Of a stretch of DNA of 64,000 bases, positions 32,941 through 46,100 are shown in pieces (positions within the stretch are counted from its first letter, which is position 1; every line of letters begins with the position of its first letter). The position numbers and the translations under genes are program-made. Below the pieces are notes generated by a model. That model had not been told where the DNA came from and ran no database searches. It saw only the letters and a list, made by a program, of their open reading frames with translations. Where the stretch lies: NCBI GenBank assembly GCA_029706075.1, contig JAINUG010000228.1, positions 372,001 to 436,000 of the forward strand, in the 5' to 3' direction. This stretch comes from Aldrovandia affinis (lineage: Eukaryota; Chordata; Actinopteri; Notacanthiformes; Halosauridae).

Positions 32941-34152
32941 TATGGCTGCCCCCGAGTAAAACAAATTGTTTTTTCCGATTGGTCGAAACTTTATTTTTTT
33001 CTGTATGACACACCCTATTTGTTTTAATAAATACAACTATATGCACACTGCGCTTGTCTCATGTTTTATAACTTTCTTAAGTGAATGACACAAATGAGTA
33101 ACAATAGGCTAAAAACTTTATGGAGCCGGAGTTCAAAATTACCTGAAAAAAAAACTTCTCCATTCCGAGCCTCCTCTTCATGCTGCCCTTGCAGATTCTG
33201 CCGTTGCACTTGTGAAGTTGCAGTATGGCCACATAATAGGCTAATATAATAATAATAATAATATAATAATATAATATATAATTCTCTGTGGCTCAGTTGG
33301 TAGTGCACAGCGTTGGCAACGCTTAGGTTGGGGGTTCAATTCCCACTGGGACCACATATATGTATGCATTCACTACTGCAAGTCACTTTGGATAAAAGCA
33401 TCTGCTAAATGGCATATATTATATTATTATTATATTATTAATAGGCTGATGCTTTTATTTGACCACAACCATAACACATTCTAATGCATAGGCTATGTTT
33501 TATTTAATTAACCAGGTTGGTCTCATTGGGATTTAAAATCTATTTTGCAAAAAAATAGGCTAACAAACAAATGATCACACATAGCCTAATGTCTTAAATT
33601 GTAGCCTACAGCTGAGCTATAGCCTATCGAAAATAACTTACTTGAGTCGGAGACCATCCGATGGCCTACTTCCCCAGTCGTTTCATGTTATGGCACAGGA
33701 ACACTAGCTTGTCCACATTTTTATTGTTTTATTAACGATAAACCCTGCCTTGGAAAACACTCTTGGAAAGTTTACATTCCACTTTTTTTGGATTGTCCGC
33801 GATTAAAACGAAATGCTGCCATACTCCAGATTTTTTCTTTGACATTATATTCTTAGATTATATAAAAATGAGTAATTAAAGTATGCCTATATCACTAATC
33901 TTAATATAATTTGAAAAGAACATATATAGGCCTAGCTATGTTCAGAGTGAAGGACTGTCACTGCCATACCCGCAGCATCCAGAATGGATTATTCTACTGA
34001 CAAGCATGCCGAACTGTGGCGCGAATCTAGGTGTGTCATGCTGCGTGGAGAATTTATTTAATTATTATTATTATTTTCGCACCAACAGCCTCGGTCGACC
34101 AACAGCCCATCGACCAAACAATCGACCAGTCGACTAAATGGGGTCAGCCCTA
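32941..34152. mobile_element. Inner hAT element, inserted in the Tc1
   Basis: A perfect 8-bp duplication, ataattag, at 32933-32940 and 34153-34160. The ends are tatggctgcccccgag on the left and ggggtcagcccta on the right. The right sub-terminus repeats the motif tcgacc/ggtcga four times (cggtcgacc, atcgacc, atcgacc, gtcgac), the known transposase-binding pattern of this fish hAT group; one ggtcga is seen at the left. It is 1212 bp with no transposase and contains a SINE. Confidence 0.9.
33284..33419 (+). mobile_element. tRNA-derived SINE inside the inner hAT
   Basis: A box in tggctcagttggtag, B box in gggttcaattccc, and a 3' end with agtcactttggataaaagca followed by tctgctaaatgg. This is the common salmonid/teleost type whose tail matches L2-like LINEs. 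It is flanked by A/T trinucleotide runs (33245-33280 and 33417-33445) that hide the target duplication. A minus-strand relative is at 49540-49672. Confidence 0.9.
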
Positions 34153-35403
34153 ATAATTAGTAGGGGTGTCCACTGACTTTTGGCCATATAGTGTAGCTAC
34201 CTATGTAATATAAGCAGCTTGACAGTTACCTGGCTTGCTGATACATATGCAATACAAGCATATTCTTATGAGAAAAGCTGAAGATGTATACCTTTAAGTT
34301 TTTAGAATAAGCCAAAATGGCTGACATTATGTGAGTATCAATGAGTATGAATGAAGTCTGTTGGAACTGTAGCCTATACTGTCGCAAAAATATTTTGAAA
34401 CGGTCTCATGTTTTTTTGGGGAAAAAAAACCTACTATGTACATACAGCCATTGGAATTAATATTATTTTATATGAATATTGGCATGCCTAGGGGTTGCAG
34501 GAACATACCCAACAACATCTTGCCAATATTCAAAGCATACGAAGTAGCAATATAGGCTGCAGAGTAGCACTGCCAATATTAATGATATACCAGGGCCTAT
34601 TGTTCCTTATCGCTTTAATAAAATTGCTCGACTGGTCTAAATAGGTAGCTCTTAATTGCATTAAAAAATTGCTAACTAGCAAGCTACCTACAATGACTGG
34701 TGACCACTGAACTGTATTCGGGTTGAACAACCAATTGATAAATAGCGGGCACAGCGGGAGAACAAATTCTAGAGTAACATTTTGTTCTAATAAAGAACAT
34801 TTTCAACTATTGAGGATTAAGTCCTACTATTACCCTAACTACTTTGCACTGTCTGAGCTTTTCTTCCAGTGACAACCATTGCCTTGAACCCCGCGAAATA
34901 GGAACAGATCCTCGCGAAATAGAATGCATGAAGTGCTACAGTGAGCTGCTGAATTTCAAGCGAGAGACATGCGCTGGGCTGCCGTAGCAACCTCGTAAAT
35001 TGAAGACATGTCAGTAAAACCGTGGAGTGCTTACGCGGCTTTTAGTCCAACACATATTAAACCAGTGTAATTATTTTATATAAAATACCATGATATACCA
35101 CCAACTCGGTTATCACGGTGGGGGAAAATGTTTATAGTATGATAACCAACAATTGACACCGTGGTATACTGTCAAACTGGTGTACCGTGACATCCCTATT
35201 GCTCATTGCTGTAACCTTCTCTGTGGTACTTCACATACTGATCTGCAGCATATACAAGGCTGCTCCCACTTCACGGAACCCCAGGGAAAATAATCAAACA
35301 GTTTCTACTGTCTTCGACTATTCCCTAGTCTAGTTTATTTGACTATGCAAACTGAAAAGTTATTTTAATTTGAAAATCACGAAATGCCTGAAAAACATCA
35401 TGA

Positions 35404-35822
35404 CATGGTGTTAAGGCACTGTACTAGTGTGTAAATGAGCCAATCGGTCTAGTATTGAATCCAGACCATATGAGTTGTGATTGTGACCAGCAGCCCCGCG
35501 GAGTGACAAATAATTGGCGGTAGCGTCGCCCAGGGCTTCAGTTGGCAAATTCAGGGATTGTCTGTGTCTAGTTGCAAACCAGCAACTCCGGCTGGTCAAT
35601 TTGGCACCCACAGTCTGCCGGTCTCAAGCTGCACATGAAGTGTCTGCCTCCAACTCATATCTGTGCTTGAGCTTAACTTGAGTAAACTGCGGTTTGAAAA
35701 TAAGCAGCGGCTGACATCTCATGTTTCAAAGGAGAGGGCATGCTTGTCTACCTGGAGGTTGCAGTGAGCACGGCTTAGGAATACAATTGGACATACCAAA
35801 TTGTGAGAAAAAAGGGACATTT
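35404..35822 (+). mobile_element. Probable SINE, third family
   Basis: The 3' end acaattggacataccaaatt gtgagaaaa resembles the attgg..aaattgggagaaaa tail of the SINEs at 5287 and 16086. The head near 35410-35465 has a worn A-box/B-box pair (ggtgttaaggcac; agtattgaatcca). No target duplication was found. The body is G/C-richer than the flanks. Confidence 0.55.
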
Positions 35823-38800
35823 AAATTAAAAAGTATTGAGATCCGCTCTCGTGAATCAAAAGTATTTAAAAATGTAAAAAGTCATATAGTATAAATGTAG
35901 AAAAACAAGAAAACAAAAAAATTACCACCTTGTGCCTATTGTCATTACCAGGTCATTAGAAGCAGCTGGTACATGTTACTTTTATAGGTGGAACAATTGA
36001 GTCAATTACTTCAATTAGTCCATCCAATTAATCTAGAAAGAAAGATAAAAATATAACAGGATATGCAAAAACGAATTTATGATGATTCCTCCTACTCCTC
36101 CTCCATACTGTATCTACTGACTAAATTCTGTTGAAAATGTACATGCTATACCTCAGTACAGCACAAAGGAAGATGGACACTGAGCTCTAATATATATATT
36201 TTTTTAAACTACAGGTAAATGGGATAAAACCATATATCTCTTGAAATGCACTCAGATTTCAACATCAGCTCCTGACTGACTTAAACTCAACATGAACAAA
36301 TAACAAATACTTGTCCCCTTAACTATGACTCAAGGGGTTCCGGCATTCTACATGCAGACAAAAGCACTTGTTGGTGCAATCCAGACACCACTTAAATAAT
36401 GGACTTCTTTATCTGGTACAGTAATGCAGGATAAAAAGTGTGAAAAGTGTGGAGGGATCAAATCTGATGAATATCTTGAATCATTTCACATCAGTCACAC
36501 GTTTCTCTCAGAGGCAGACCGTGTGTCACTCTCAGTTATTAAAATGTAAACCTGCTATACATCACATTACCAGTACCCTTCCTTTTCCACAATGCATCTT
36601 GCTTGATTTGTTTTCATGCTTATATCCTGATGGCTATATCATTTATCTCCCTTTTTTGTGGAGGACCATTATTCTTCTGTGGTGGGCTTCAGTAGTCTGC
36701 TGTCATGTTAGGGAAGGAGATTGACAAAAATCCTAAAATACCTCCTCTGTGAAATCATCCAGGGTTGAACAAATAAAATTGAATTATGTCTGTAGAATAC
36801 TCACATTTTTTACAGCATAGTACGTATTGTATACAGGACCAGTATTTGTCCAAGAGAGAGATTGTAATGTCTGACTACAAGGTCTCATCTTCAACACCTG
36901 CCATATTGAGGCTGAAACCTACCTCTCTATCTCTTTTCATTTCATTGTGCACTGTGCACTGTCAATTGTGGAAAAGCTGTAACACAATTGACTCCAGGAG
37001 ACAGAAGCCACTCAAGTTAAAGGTGGGAGATTTGGGCATATCCTCGGGTTGACAGTGACAAACTGTCAGCTGCAGCAACCAAATCATAATTTCAAAGTGT
37101 GGCTTTGAAGGTCAGCCCTTTGAACAAAATACTTGAATCGACATATCAAAGAGTGGACAACATCTTTTAAGGAAGCAGACATGCCATTAAATTCTGCCAA
37201 ACAAGAGAGCCGAAGGAATAAATATTTCACTTTTAAAACCTCTCCCTGTCAGACATTAACCCCAGTTATTTGACACTGGGCTTGAATTAAGTGCTAATTG
37301 TGGTAATTTTGTCATAAAAACAACATTCTGATGAGAACTAATGGCAGTAAATTCATATTTGCTAAATTAATTTAATGAGTTTGAATTTGATTGATATTGG
37401 CTGATATGTTGGCATGACCAAAATAAATATAAATCAATCATTTTATATTGATTGATTATAATTGATGATAGATTGATTATAATTTTTTATTAATCAATCT
37501 AAGTAGTTGTTTTAGCATTTTAAATGTCTAGTTAATTCAATACTTTTTAGATCTGAAGCCTTTGCTGGATGTCTGAGATAATAAAGTTCTCTGCTGAGGG
37601 CGGTCAATTATTTTAACATTTAATTTTCAAAATAATATGTTTGTTAAAAGTAATTTGAATGCAAATGGAGTGGCCTATAAACTTTTTTCATCATTTTATT
37701 TAAACTGTTTTGCACACTCAAGCTGGAGACCAATTCAATCCATTAATAGACCTTGGATTTGGAGCAATTTAAGTGAAGAGCCATACATTGTATATCATTG
37801 TTCTTCATAGGTGACTTCTCGATGTGTTTTGTTTATGGTGGACATGTTTAAGCATCACAACACATCATTTTTGCTATAATACCCCCCCCTCCCCAATTAG
37901 ACAACTTTGATCTTTTATGGCCTTTTGCTCATATTACAAGGCCTCACTCTACTGCATGTTTGAGCTACCTTGGGGCCAACAGTTAACTACATCATGGAAT
38001 TCTACATGGCTTGAAAATATCGGTGTCATTCATTAATCACTCAATCTGTAGCAAAGTCCTAACATATGATCCACCAAATAAATACATAAATGCTTGAGAA
38101 GACATGCAAACTTTAAGAATATGCAACATATGTTTATGTAATATAAACTTGCAAAAACAGAAAATAGCTTAGAGAAAATAAAAAACAACACAAGAACATT
38201 TATTTTTTTAATTCCACACCACGGCAGCAGCCTCCTGGGGCTGTTTGAAAGCTTATTTTGGGGAACATTCTGCCAGTATGTAAATGTCAACTACAATTCT
38301 CCTCAAAAGCAAGGACTGAGCCCCGACTCCTGCCAAAGAAACACTCCACAACTCATGTCAAGGCCCAATCATAAAATGACAGTCTACCTAAAATAACCAG
38401 ACTGTTGAGACATCTTCTAAAATTCTGCTTATGAAGACTGGCATCCAGACATGAGAGACATTAACAAATTAACAGATGATGACACTGGCCAGATAATTAC
38501 AATGATGAAAGGTTTTTCTGTCAATCAACTCTAAAGGAGAGTGACAGAGCTTTTACATGACTAAAAATGACAAAGGAAAGAAGCTGAGATGTCTGAATCG
38601 ATAATTGTGCTTTTATGTGCTGATTTTAGGGTAGTGGAGCACTACCTAAAGGACAGTTCACCTGGCAGAGATAAGAGAGTTACAGATTCTGATGTACAAT
38701 CAGCAGGATGTTGACAGTCTGATGGGCTGGCCTCCAGAACCAGAGCTATTTATTCTTCAATTGGGTGTCCTCTGCTAGATCCCAGGGGTGGGTGGTTATG

Positions 38801-39184
38801 GTCTGAATCCCTACTGACTGCATGCTGTGGTTCGGAGATGGGCACTGTGGGAGTGGGGAGAGGTACTGGGGCCCACATTTCTTTGCTTGTTTTTTTTTCC
38901 TCTTCACACCTCTTGAATCAGTTAGCTGCAGCTACTTGTGATTCCAGCACGTACAAATAAAATAAAAGCACATCCTATGCATTACAATCACACTACAATT
39001 CACTCTTAACCTCTTAAGATGTGGTCACCTATTCAAAACATTGTTGCTTGCAAGCTAGGCTTATCTGTTAGTAATGTACCATTTATAATTCCTGTAAAAA
39101 TTACCAAATTAACATATCACCAATAATAAAATCAATGGTATAGTTAGATATCATTATTTTCAGCGCACAGTTGAAATATTTGCT
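35823..39184. other. MACROD2 intron, no gene or repeat recognised
   Basis: A/T-rich intron. The part at 37430-37510 is an imperfect inverted repeat of gattgattataatt. 37240-37420 has a texture compatible with a conserved non-coding element. Nothing else stands out. Confidence 0.5.
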
Positions 39185-40960
39185 GAAAGTGTTTCATCAG
39201 AACATAAGAATACATAATTACGAGAACGGGCCGTTTAGCCCATCTAGGCGCGTCATATTGTAATATATGTATATGTACTGCATCTAGCCTGAACTTGAAT
39301 AGCCCAAGTGTTTCTGCCTCCACTACCTGACCTGGCAAACTGTTCCAGGAATGGACAATATATATATATATATATCCGTGCGGAATTTGCCTTTAACTCA
39401 TTTCCAACTGTGGCCTCTTGTTCTTCTAACCAAACGTATCTTAAAAAAATCTTTGGTAGTTCACTTTGTTCATCCCTTTTAGAAATGTAAAAACCTCAAT
39501 CAAATCCCCCCTAAGTCTCCGTTTGCTAAGCTTGAATAGATTGAGTGCCTTTAATTTAGTTGCCCTTCTTTGAACTTTTTCTAGACTTTCTGTATCCTTC
39601 TTGTAGTGTGGTGCCCAGAACTGCACATACTCTAAGCGAGGTCTGACAAAGGAATTATATAACATTAATATAACGGGGCAAAATGTCTGTTGTTTTGATG
39701 CTGCTGTCAAATTGCGCTGGCCCTTTCCTGGGTGCCGAGTGCAATGGGGAAATTGTTATGTTACAGCTATTGGCAAATTGCAACACTAATACTATTCTCC
39801 TCCTTCCCCATGTACCGAGTGCAACGTTGGCGTGGAGACGCTCACCTGGCAGACCGTGGTTGGCTGGGTGCGATTGACGTGGTGATGGAAAGTGGTTTTA
39901 AACAGAGCAGATTTTGTGAATGGGAGCTTTTGTACAGAGTGCGTGAGACCGGAGACGCAGACAAACCCCTTCAGCTTTCTCTTGGTGATTTCATAGCGGT
40001 GGAGTTATTCCTGTGATAATCCTGTGTATATTCCTTGTGATCGTAGCGTTAACTTCTTTATATTCTCATTGATCTGCAGTCTCCAGTCCCACGCACCCTT
40101 CCAGGTTACCTGTATCCTCTATCACGTGCACATGACGTATTTCCTTGTGTGATGTCGGCTATCTAATTATTTATGCAGTAAAGCTACGTAACATCTTTGA
40201 TTAGGTTACGGCCGTTGCATTCTGCATATGTGAAGCGACTACATAATTGTGATTGCTATTTGTATCTGTATTGAGCTGGCTTTTTAATATTGTCCTTTTT
40301 GTGGCTAAAAGACCATTTTAAGGCATTTATTTATTCTTCAGTCCAGCTCTCATTTTGCACAATATATATATTGAGTATTTTTGCTGTGTAATTAATTCCA
40401 AAGCTATTTTTATACCAAAGATGTTTTTATACCAAATGGAGTGACTTTGAATCTTTGGTTGCTGTGAAGTTTAATTGTTTGGAGTGACAAACCTATTTAT
40501 TATATTACAGCCTTATGAGTGAAATCTACACACCTTTCAGCGGGCTTTAGAATATTTATTGCCTTTTTCTAAATAGCCACATTTGTGACCTTACTGTGTG
40601 TTCCTGCCTATGCTTCTACTGGGTCTGAGACTTCAAATAAATTGTCTGTTATTTACTTGCTGGTTTGCTGTCCTCTCTTGGGTACATTTTAGTCACTGAG
40701 GTATTTTACCAACACTCTTTTGATAACTTTAACCTGTAGTATCACCCAGTTACATTAATATAACCTCCTTTGATTTATACTATCATGTTGGCCTTTTTCA
40801 CTGCTGTAGCACACTGCATAGATGCAGATAGACTTTGATCAACTACAATTCCTAAGTCTTTTTCAAATTGAACATCTACAAATGTTTCTCCTTCCATAAA
40901 TACTCCTGTCTTATATTTGTATTTCCCCCCTTATATGTAGGCCCGATTGCTAGTCTAACA
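39185..40960 (-). mobile_element. CR1-type LINE 3' part, split by a 1077-bp insertion
   Basis: The minus strand codes for the end of a CR1 reverse transcriptase in two blocks. Upstream block (about 40950-40765): VDVQFEKDLGIVVDQSLSAS and CATAVKKANMIV. Downstream block (39661-39440): [37 protein letters not shown] and [20 protein letters not shown]. The closing part LPGQVVEAETLGLFKFRLD comes near 39335-39280, then a short tail. The reading resumes at the same codon position across the insertion at 39675-40751. Frame changes and stops make it a pseudogene. Confidence 0.87.
39675..40751. mobile_element. Unclassified insertion with a 13-bp target duplication
   Basis: The CR1 reading is interrupted exactly between two copies of acattaatataac (39662-39674 and 40752-40764). 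The 1077-bp insert starts ggggcaaaatg and ends tatcacccagtt. The two ends are not inverted copies, there is no poly-A or simple repeat tail, and it does not start TG and end CA. A 13-bp duplication fits target-primed reverse transcription. The longest frame (39732-40016, plus) includes ADRGWLGAIDVVMESGFKQS and is not recognised. An aataaa lies near 40637. The motif ccgagtgcaa occurs twice (about 39735 and 39817). Strand and class are open. Confidence 0.75.
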
Positions 40961-43156
40961 TTCGTAACATAGTGCCTAGCATATACGATATCTCGATATG
41001 GTTGCAAGATAACTGGCTAACAACCTCATCACTTTCATTTTTATTAGCATGTTAGGTCAGAGAAGGGAGCAGAACAGGGACTGTCACCTGCAGTCAGAGA
41101 AGTGCAGCAGCCAAAAGTAAAGAAAGAGCCAGTCTTCTGCCAGAAAAGGCAGGCATGCTTATTTTTCTTAATGAAAACACCTGAATATGTTAAAGCTTCA
41201 AGCTTGAGTGCTCTTTTATTTTCCATTTTTCTCTTGTCCCCCAGGGGAATGGAGGGGCTCTTCAATGTTTCAGTCTTTGATAATACATTATGCAAGTGAA
41301 TGTAAATCCAAATCTGCAAGACTTATTCATAATAAATAAACATATAAATATATGTTATGTGGAATTGGAATTATTCCATAGGTACCGAAAGAAGTACAGA
41401 TTTGTAACCGGAACCAGAACCGGAAAATTGCAAACGAAACCCATCCCTAAGCATGGATTAACTTTGACCGCCAGGCCTCGTTTTTTTGCTAATGGTGACT
41501 GATGAAAATGGCAATTTAATTATTTGTGGATGCAGTGCTTTCCCTGGCCTGCTTCCACAGTGTCGTGATACATTCGCAGTAAATCAAAAAGTGATTCCAA
41601 ACCAAAAATAACACGACTAAAAATAGGAGTAATAAATATCTCTTCTTATGAAATGGAAACACAGCATTGTTCCCTTTAATATCCCTAAACAGTGAAGCAG
41701 ATAATGCAATTAGCACGGTGACCTCTGGGAGCATGGATGTATTTTTTATTTATCTTTGATAACACAGAGCCCACGATACCTGCCATCAATAGATTGAGAA
41801 AGTGCGGAGAAAGATTCCGCACCCAGACGCCATTACGCAGTAAGTGTCCTGTCTTTCACCAAACAAAGCCAGATTCCTTCCCAAAAGGGTTATCTTCTCA
41901 GTGGACCTTTTCTATAGCTTTATGAACCCTCAGAGGTCATCTATCATCCAAATGCAAACATTCTCTGATTGTGTAAAGAAGCAAAGAAACAACAAAACTT
42001 AAAAAATAAATTAAAAAAAGATAATTATCGAGACGTATAAAAGGAACTAAAGAAAAAACACACTTCAATTGCACATATTTGCCTATACAACATAGTTTCA
42101 AAGCTTTTATTTCTCTTTAGATTACTGTGGTGTCTCTGCTGGCTTATTCGTCCCAACTGCGATTATCCTTTCAAAGAGTTCAGCCCCTTTGCGGTGAGAG
42201 GAGTCAATGGGTCAGAGGAGTCAGTGTTCTCAACCCTTACTGTCTGCCAATTGAGTTGCATTAAATGTCAAGTTGAATTATTGGTGTGTGAGTGTTCACA
42301 AACTCCAGTCTCGACTTATCTCTGTTGCACCGAGGTTTTCAGTAATCCTGCGCAGTCCCTGCATTCTCAAACTGTTTTCCCTCCATGGGTGCATAAACTC
42401 ATAGCATCCCTTGAGCACAAGAACTCCTGGCAAGAAACAGCACAAAAAAGACAAAAATAAAGACAGTAAATATCCCCTCTCTCTCTCTCTGTTTCTCTCC
42501 ACTTGGGTTAGAATATAAAAGGACCAAAATCCCTTTGAAATTGAGCACTTCTGAAAAATAACCCATCGAATGAAATTATTTGAGACCGGGATCATGTTCC
42601 CATGATACCTAAATGTTAAAATCATTATGTTTTAAGGCCACAGTGATTACAGCTTGATGGCACTTAACGTTTTTCCAACCATAAAAATTTAATATAACCA
42701 CCTACTGAAAACAAGAAGAAAAACACATACAAACTTGCTGATGGGGTAGTCTGGGCCCTGACAGCTGTTTTTTTGGCTTCTCTGTACATTCAACCTCTTA
42801 ATTACAATATTTGCTTGACTTGCATAATAATGTAACAAATTGTATAATCAAGAGATTGGATAGAACAAAATCCAGAAATAACTCCGGCACTATAAGACCA
42901 GGGTTGCCTCCTCCTGATAAATACGATATGATAGGATATGAGGTGGATGCAAAAGTTCAGCTTTCAATTATATTCAGTTATATTCAATGATAGGTGCATA
43001 AACACCACCGCAGTAAACATCCACCCCAAAAAAACTTAAAGGCTCAAATCAGATGAACATATTAGTGCTTCTGTGTGTGTAGACATGACACATTTATCGT
43101 AGTCTGGGGTGCTGAAAGCATGCGTTTACTGTAAAATACATTCCTTTTCTATTCAA
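40961..43156. other. MACROD2 intron, no gene or repeat recognised
   Basis: Only a short CT run near 42475-42490 is noted. Confidence 0.5.
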
Positions 43157-46100
43157 TCAATCAATCAATCTTTATTTTTGTATAGCGCCATTTACAAACA
43201 GGTTGTCACACAGTGCTTCACAATTGGCATTTTCCAGAGGGAATCAAAAAAACTGGGAGATTGGAAAATTATTCGAGATGAACTCCTGGAAAATTGTGGG
43301 TTATAGAGAAAGACTAAAACAAATAGTCCTTGAGGCTCATGAGGCTTAACAGACCACCGGAAGGGCATTCTAAGTGTAGGGGTGGGGTGGACCTCATCCC
43401 TCCAGATACCAGGGCAGGGCGGGGGATGGAACCAGCAGCTAGGATCCGGGCCAGCGGCATCCGGCTAACACATGGTAGGGGTGGGGGGTTGACTCTGGGC
43501 CAGGTGAGCTCCGGGCAGGTGCCACGAAGCCGGGGAGAAAAGAGGAAAGGTGCAATTATGACTATGATAAATATCACACCGGATCAAGGGAAAGAGTACA
43601 GTGATAACACTTTTGCACCAGCAGAAGTAATCTAGGGCAGCATAACTAATTAGGTGAGTGGCACAGGGAGCACGCAGCCATGAGGGCACTCAGAGACCAT
43701 CCCACCACATCATCAGCAGTCCTGCAGCAGGGGCGGATCATCACTTATGATTGGTGACAGTAAGGATAGCTCATTGCACCAGAAGGCTCTATTGCTACGC
43801 CCCCTCCACATCTGCACCTAATGACTATAAGAGAGACTAAAGAGATGTGTTTTTAACCTAGACTTGAAAATTGAGACCGTGTCTGACTCCTTCACAGAGA
43901 CGGGTAGACTGTTCCACAGTAAAGGAGCTCTATAGGAGAAAGCTCTGCCACCTGCTGTATTTTTTTATATTCTAGGGACTACCAAGTTGCCTGCATCTTG
44001 TGAGCGAAGCGAACATAGAGGATTGTACTAATGAAGTGACGCCAGTGAAGTGACACCAACACAGGACTAATGTGCTCATGTTTCTTTGTTCTAGTCAGGA
44101 TCCTTGCAGCAGCATTCTTTACGAGTTGTAGGCTCCTGAGTGAGGTATTGGAACAGCCAGACAGTAATGCATTGGAATAATCGAATCTAGATGTAACAAA
44201 GGCATGTACCAATTTTTCTGCATCTATTAATGACAGGAAACCCCTAATTTTGGCAATATTCTTCAAGTGAAAAAAGGCTGCTGTTTTTGATGTGACTATC
44301 AAATGAGAGACCAGGATCTATAGTAACACCAAGATCTTTTACCACAAAACTTGCAGCAACAGAGCAACCATCCAGATTAAGAGATAAATCAGATAACCCT
44401 CTTCTGAGGTTTTTGGGCCTCAAGACCAACATCTCTGTTTTATCAGTATTCAACAATAGAAAATTATCTGACATCCAGTCTTTTATGTCTTTAAAACAGG
44501 CCTCCAACTGTTTGAATTGTCCTTCGCCAGGTTTCATTGATAAGTATAATTGTGTGTCATCTGCGTAGCAGTGAAAATGTATGCCATGTTTACGAATGAC
44601 ATCATCAAGTGGCAACATGTAAAGGGAGAACAATAATGGCCCAAAAACAGAACCTTGAGGGACACCATATTCCACCTTGATGAGAGCAGAGGGCTCATCA
44701 TTTAACTGGACAAATTGATACCTATCTGACAGGTAGGATTTAAACCAGGAGAGTGCCTGTCCACGCAGTCCAACTAGATTTTCAAGTCTGCTCAGAAGAG
44801 TTTGGTGGTCTATTGTGTCAAACGCAGCACTTAAGTCCAAAAGCACAAGAATAGAGACACATCCACGGTCAGCTGATATCAGTAAGTTATTGACAACTTT
44901 AATAAGAGCAGTCTCAGTGCTATAGTGTTGCCTAAATCCTGACTGAAAAGTTTCATAGATGTCATTTGATATCAGGAATGAAGTCAGTCTCTGAGCTACA
45001 GCTTTCTCTAGAATCTTTGAAAGAAAAGAAAGATTAGAAATTGGCCTGTAGTTACTGAGATTTTCTGGGTCAAGGTTTGTTTTCTTTAAAAGTGGCTTAA
45101 TTACTGCCACTTTTTGAGAATTTGGCATATAGCCTGATGAAAGAGACAGATTAATAATGTCTAGCATGGATTGCCCCATAACAGGAAGAAGTTATTTAAC
45201 AAGTTTTGTTGGGATTTGTCTAATTGGCAAGTAGATGGTTTGGAGGACATAACCAATTTAGAAAATTCAGTCCATTCCAGAGCACTAAAAAACTCAAGAG
45301 TAAGCCTGTGCTTTCTGATCAGTGTCCGCTACAGCAGAAGGTGCCATTTTAGTAATTTAATCTCTAATCTTCTCAGAGAAAAAGTGAATGAAATCATTAC
45401 TATTATAGGCTGCCAGAGGCTTAGCATTGGTTTCAGTCTGGTTCTTTGTCAGTTTGGTCACTGTATCAAAAATAAATGTTGGATTATTCTTATTATGCTC
45501 AATCAGATCAGACCTTGCGGAGGAGAGAGCATATTTGTACTGTACCAGACTGTCCTTCCAGGCAGAATAAAATACTTCTAATTTAGTGGATCGCCACTTA
45601 CGTTCCAACTTGCGAGAAGCTTGTTTAAGAGCACGTGTGTGGTCAGTATACCATGGTGCAAGCTTCTTTTGGCTAGTTTTTTTCTTGTTGAGAGGCGCAA
45701 CAACATCAAGAGTGTTGTGCAGGGTGTAATTTAGATTGTCCTTCAGCTGATCAATAGATTGTAGACTAGTGGGATCCTGATTAACAGTAAATGATTCTTG
45801 GAACAGGCTGACAAAGTTAGGAATCGTAGAGGAATTTAGGGAGCGACTAAAGTAGAACACTGGTTTTGATCTAATAGCAGTGGTAGCATGAATTTCAAAC
45901 ATAATAAGGAAATGGTCAGAGAGCACAGGATTATGAGGAGAGACAACTAGATTGCTAATGCTAATACCATAGGATAAAGCTAAGTCCAGTGTATGTTGAT
46001 GACAATGCGGCCCAGACACATTTTGGACAAAACCAACGGAGTCAAGAATAGAAGCAAAAGCCTTCACTAGAGAATCGTTTCCATTATCAACATGAATATT

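Larger units (their letters stand above)
31804..34193 (-). mobile_element. Tc1-like transposon inside the outer hAT
   Basis: The ends read cactactgtatatggccaaaa gtcagtgg and ccactgacttttggccatat agtg, each next to TA (31802-31803 and 34194-34195). Between them lies a transposase on the minus strand and, close to the element's 5' end, a second hAT at 32941-34152. Without the guest the Tc1 is about 1.2 kb, near full length for a short Tc1 family. A related scrap is at 6742-6854. Confidence 0.92.
31377..35198. mobile_element. Outer hAT element of a four-level nest
   Basis: Ends are inverted copies: tagggatgtcatggt at the left and accgtgacatcccta at the right. The flanks gcgctcat (31369-31376) and ttgctcat (35199-35206) match at six of eight positions, fitting an aged 8-bp hAT duplication. 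Taking out the Tc1 at 31804-34193 leaves about 1.4 kb without a transposase, so it is a non-autonomous hAT. The terminal regions are rich in short 'ccgtggtat' type repeats, as in hAT sub-termini. Confidence 0.83.

Noticed and set aside
33284-33360. Functional tRNA gene
   Set aside because: It is the head of a SINE; the acceptor stem does not pair and the tail is LINE-like.
39675-40751. Solo LTR
   Set aside because: There are no TG..CA ends and the target duplication is 13 bp, far longer than the 4-6 bp of LTR elements.
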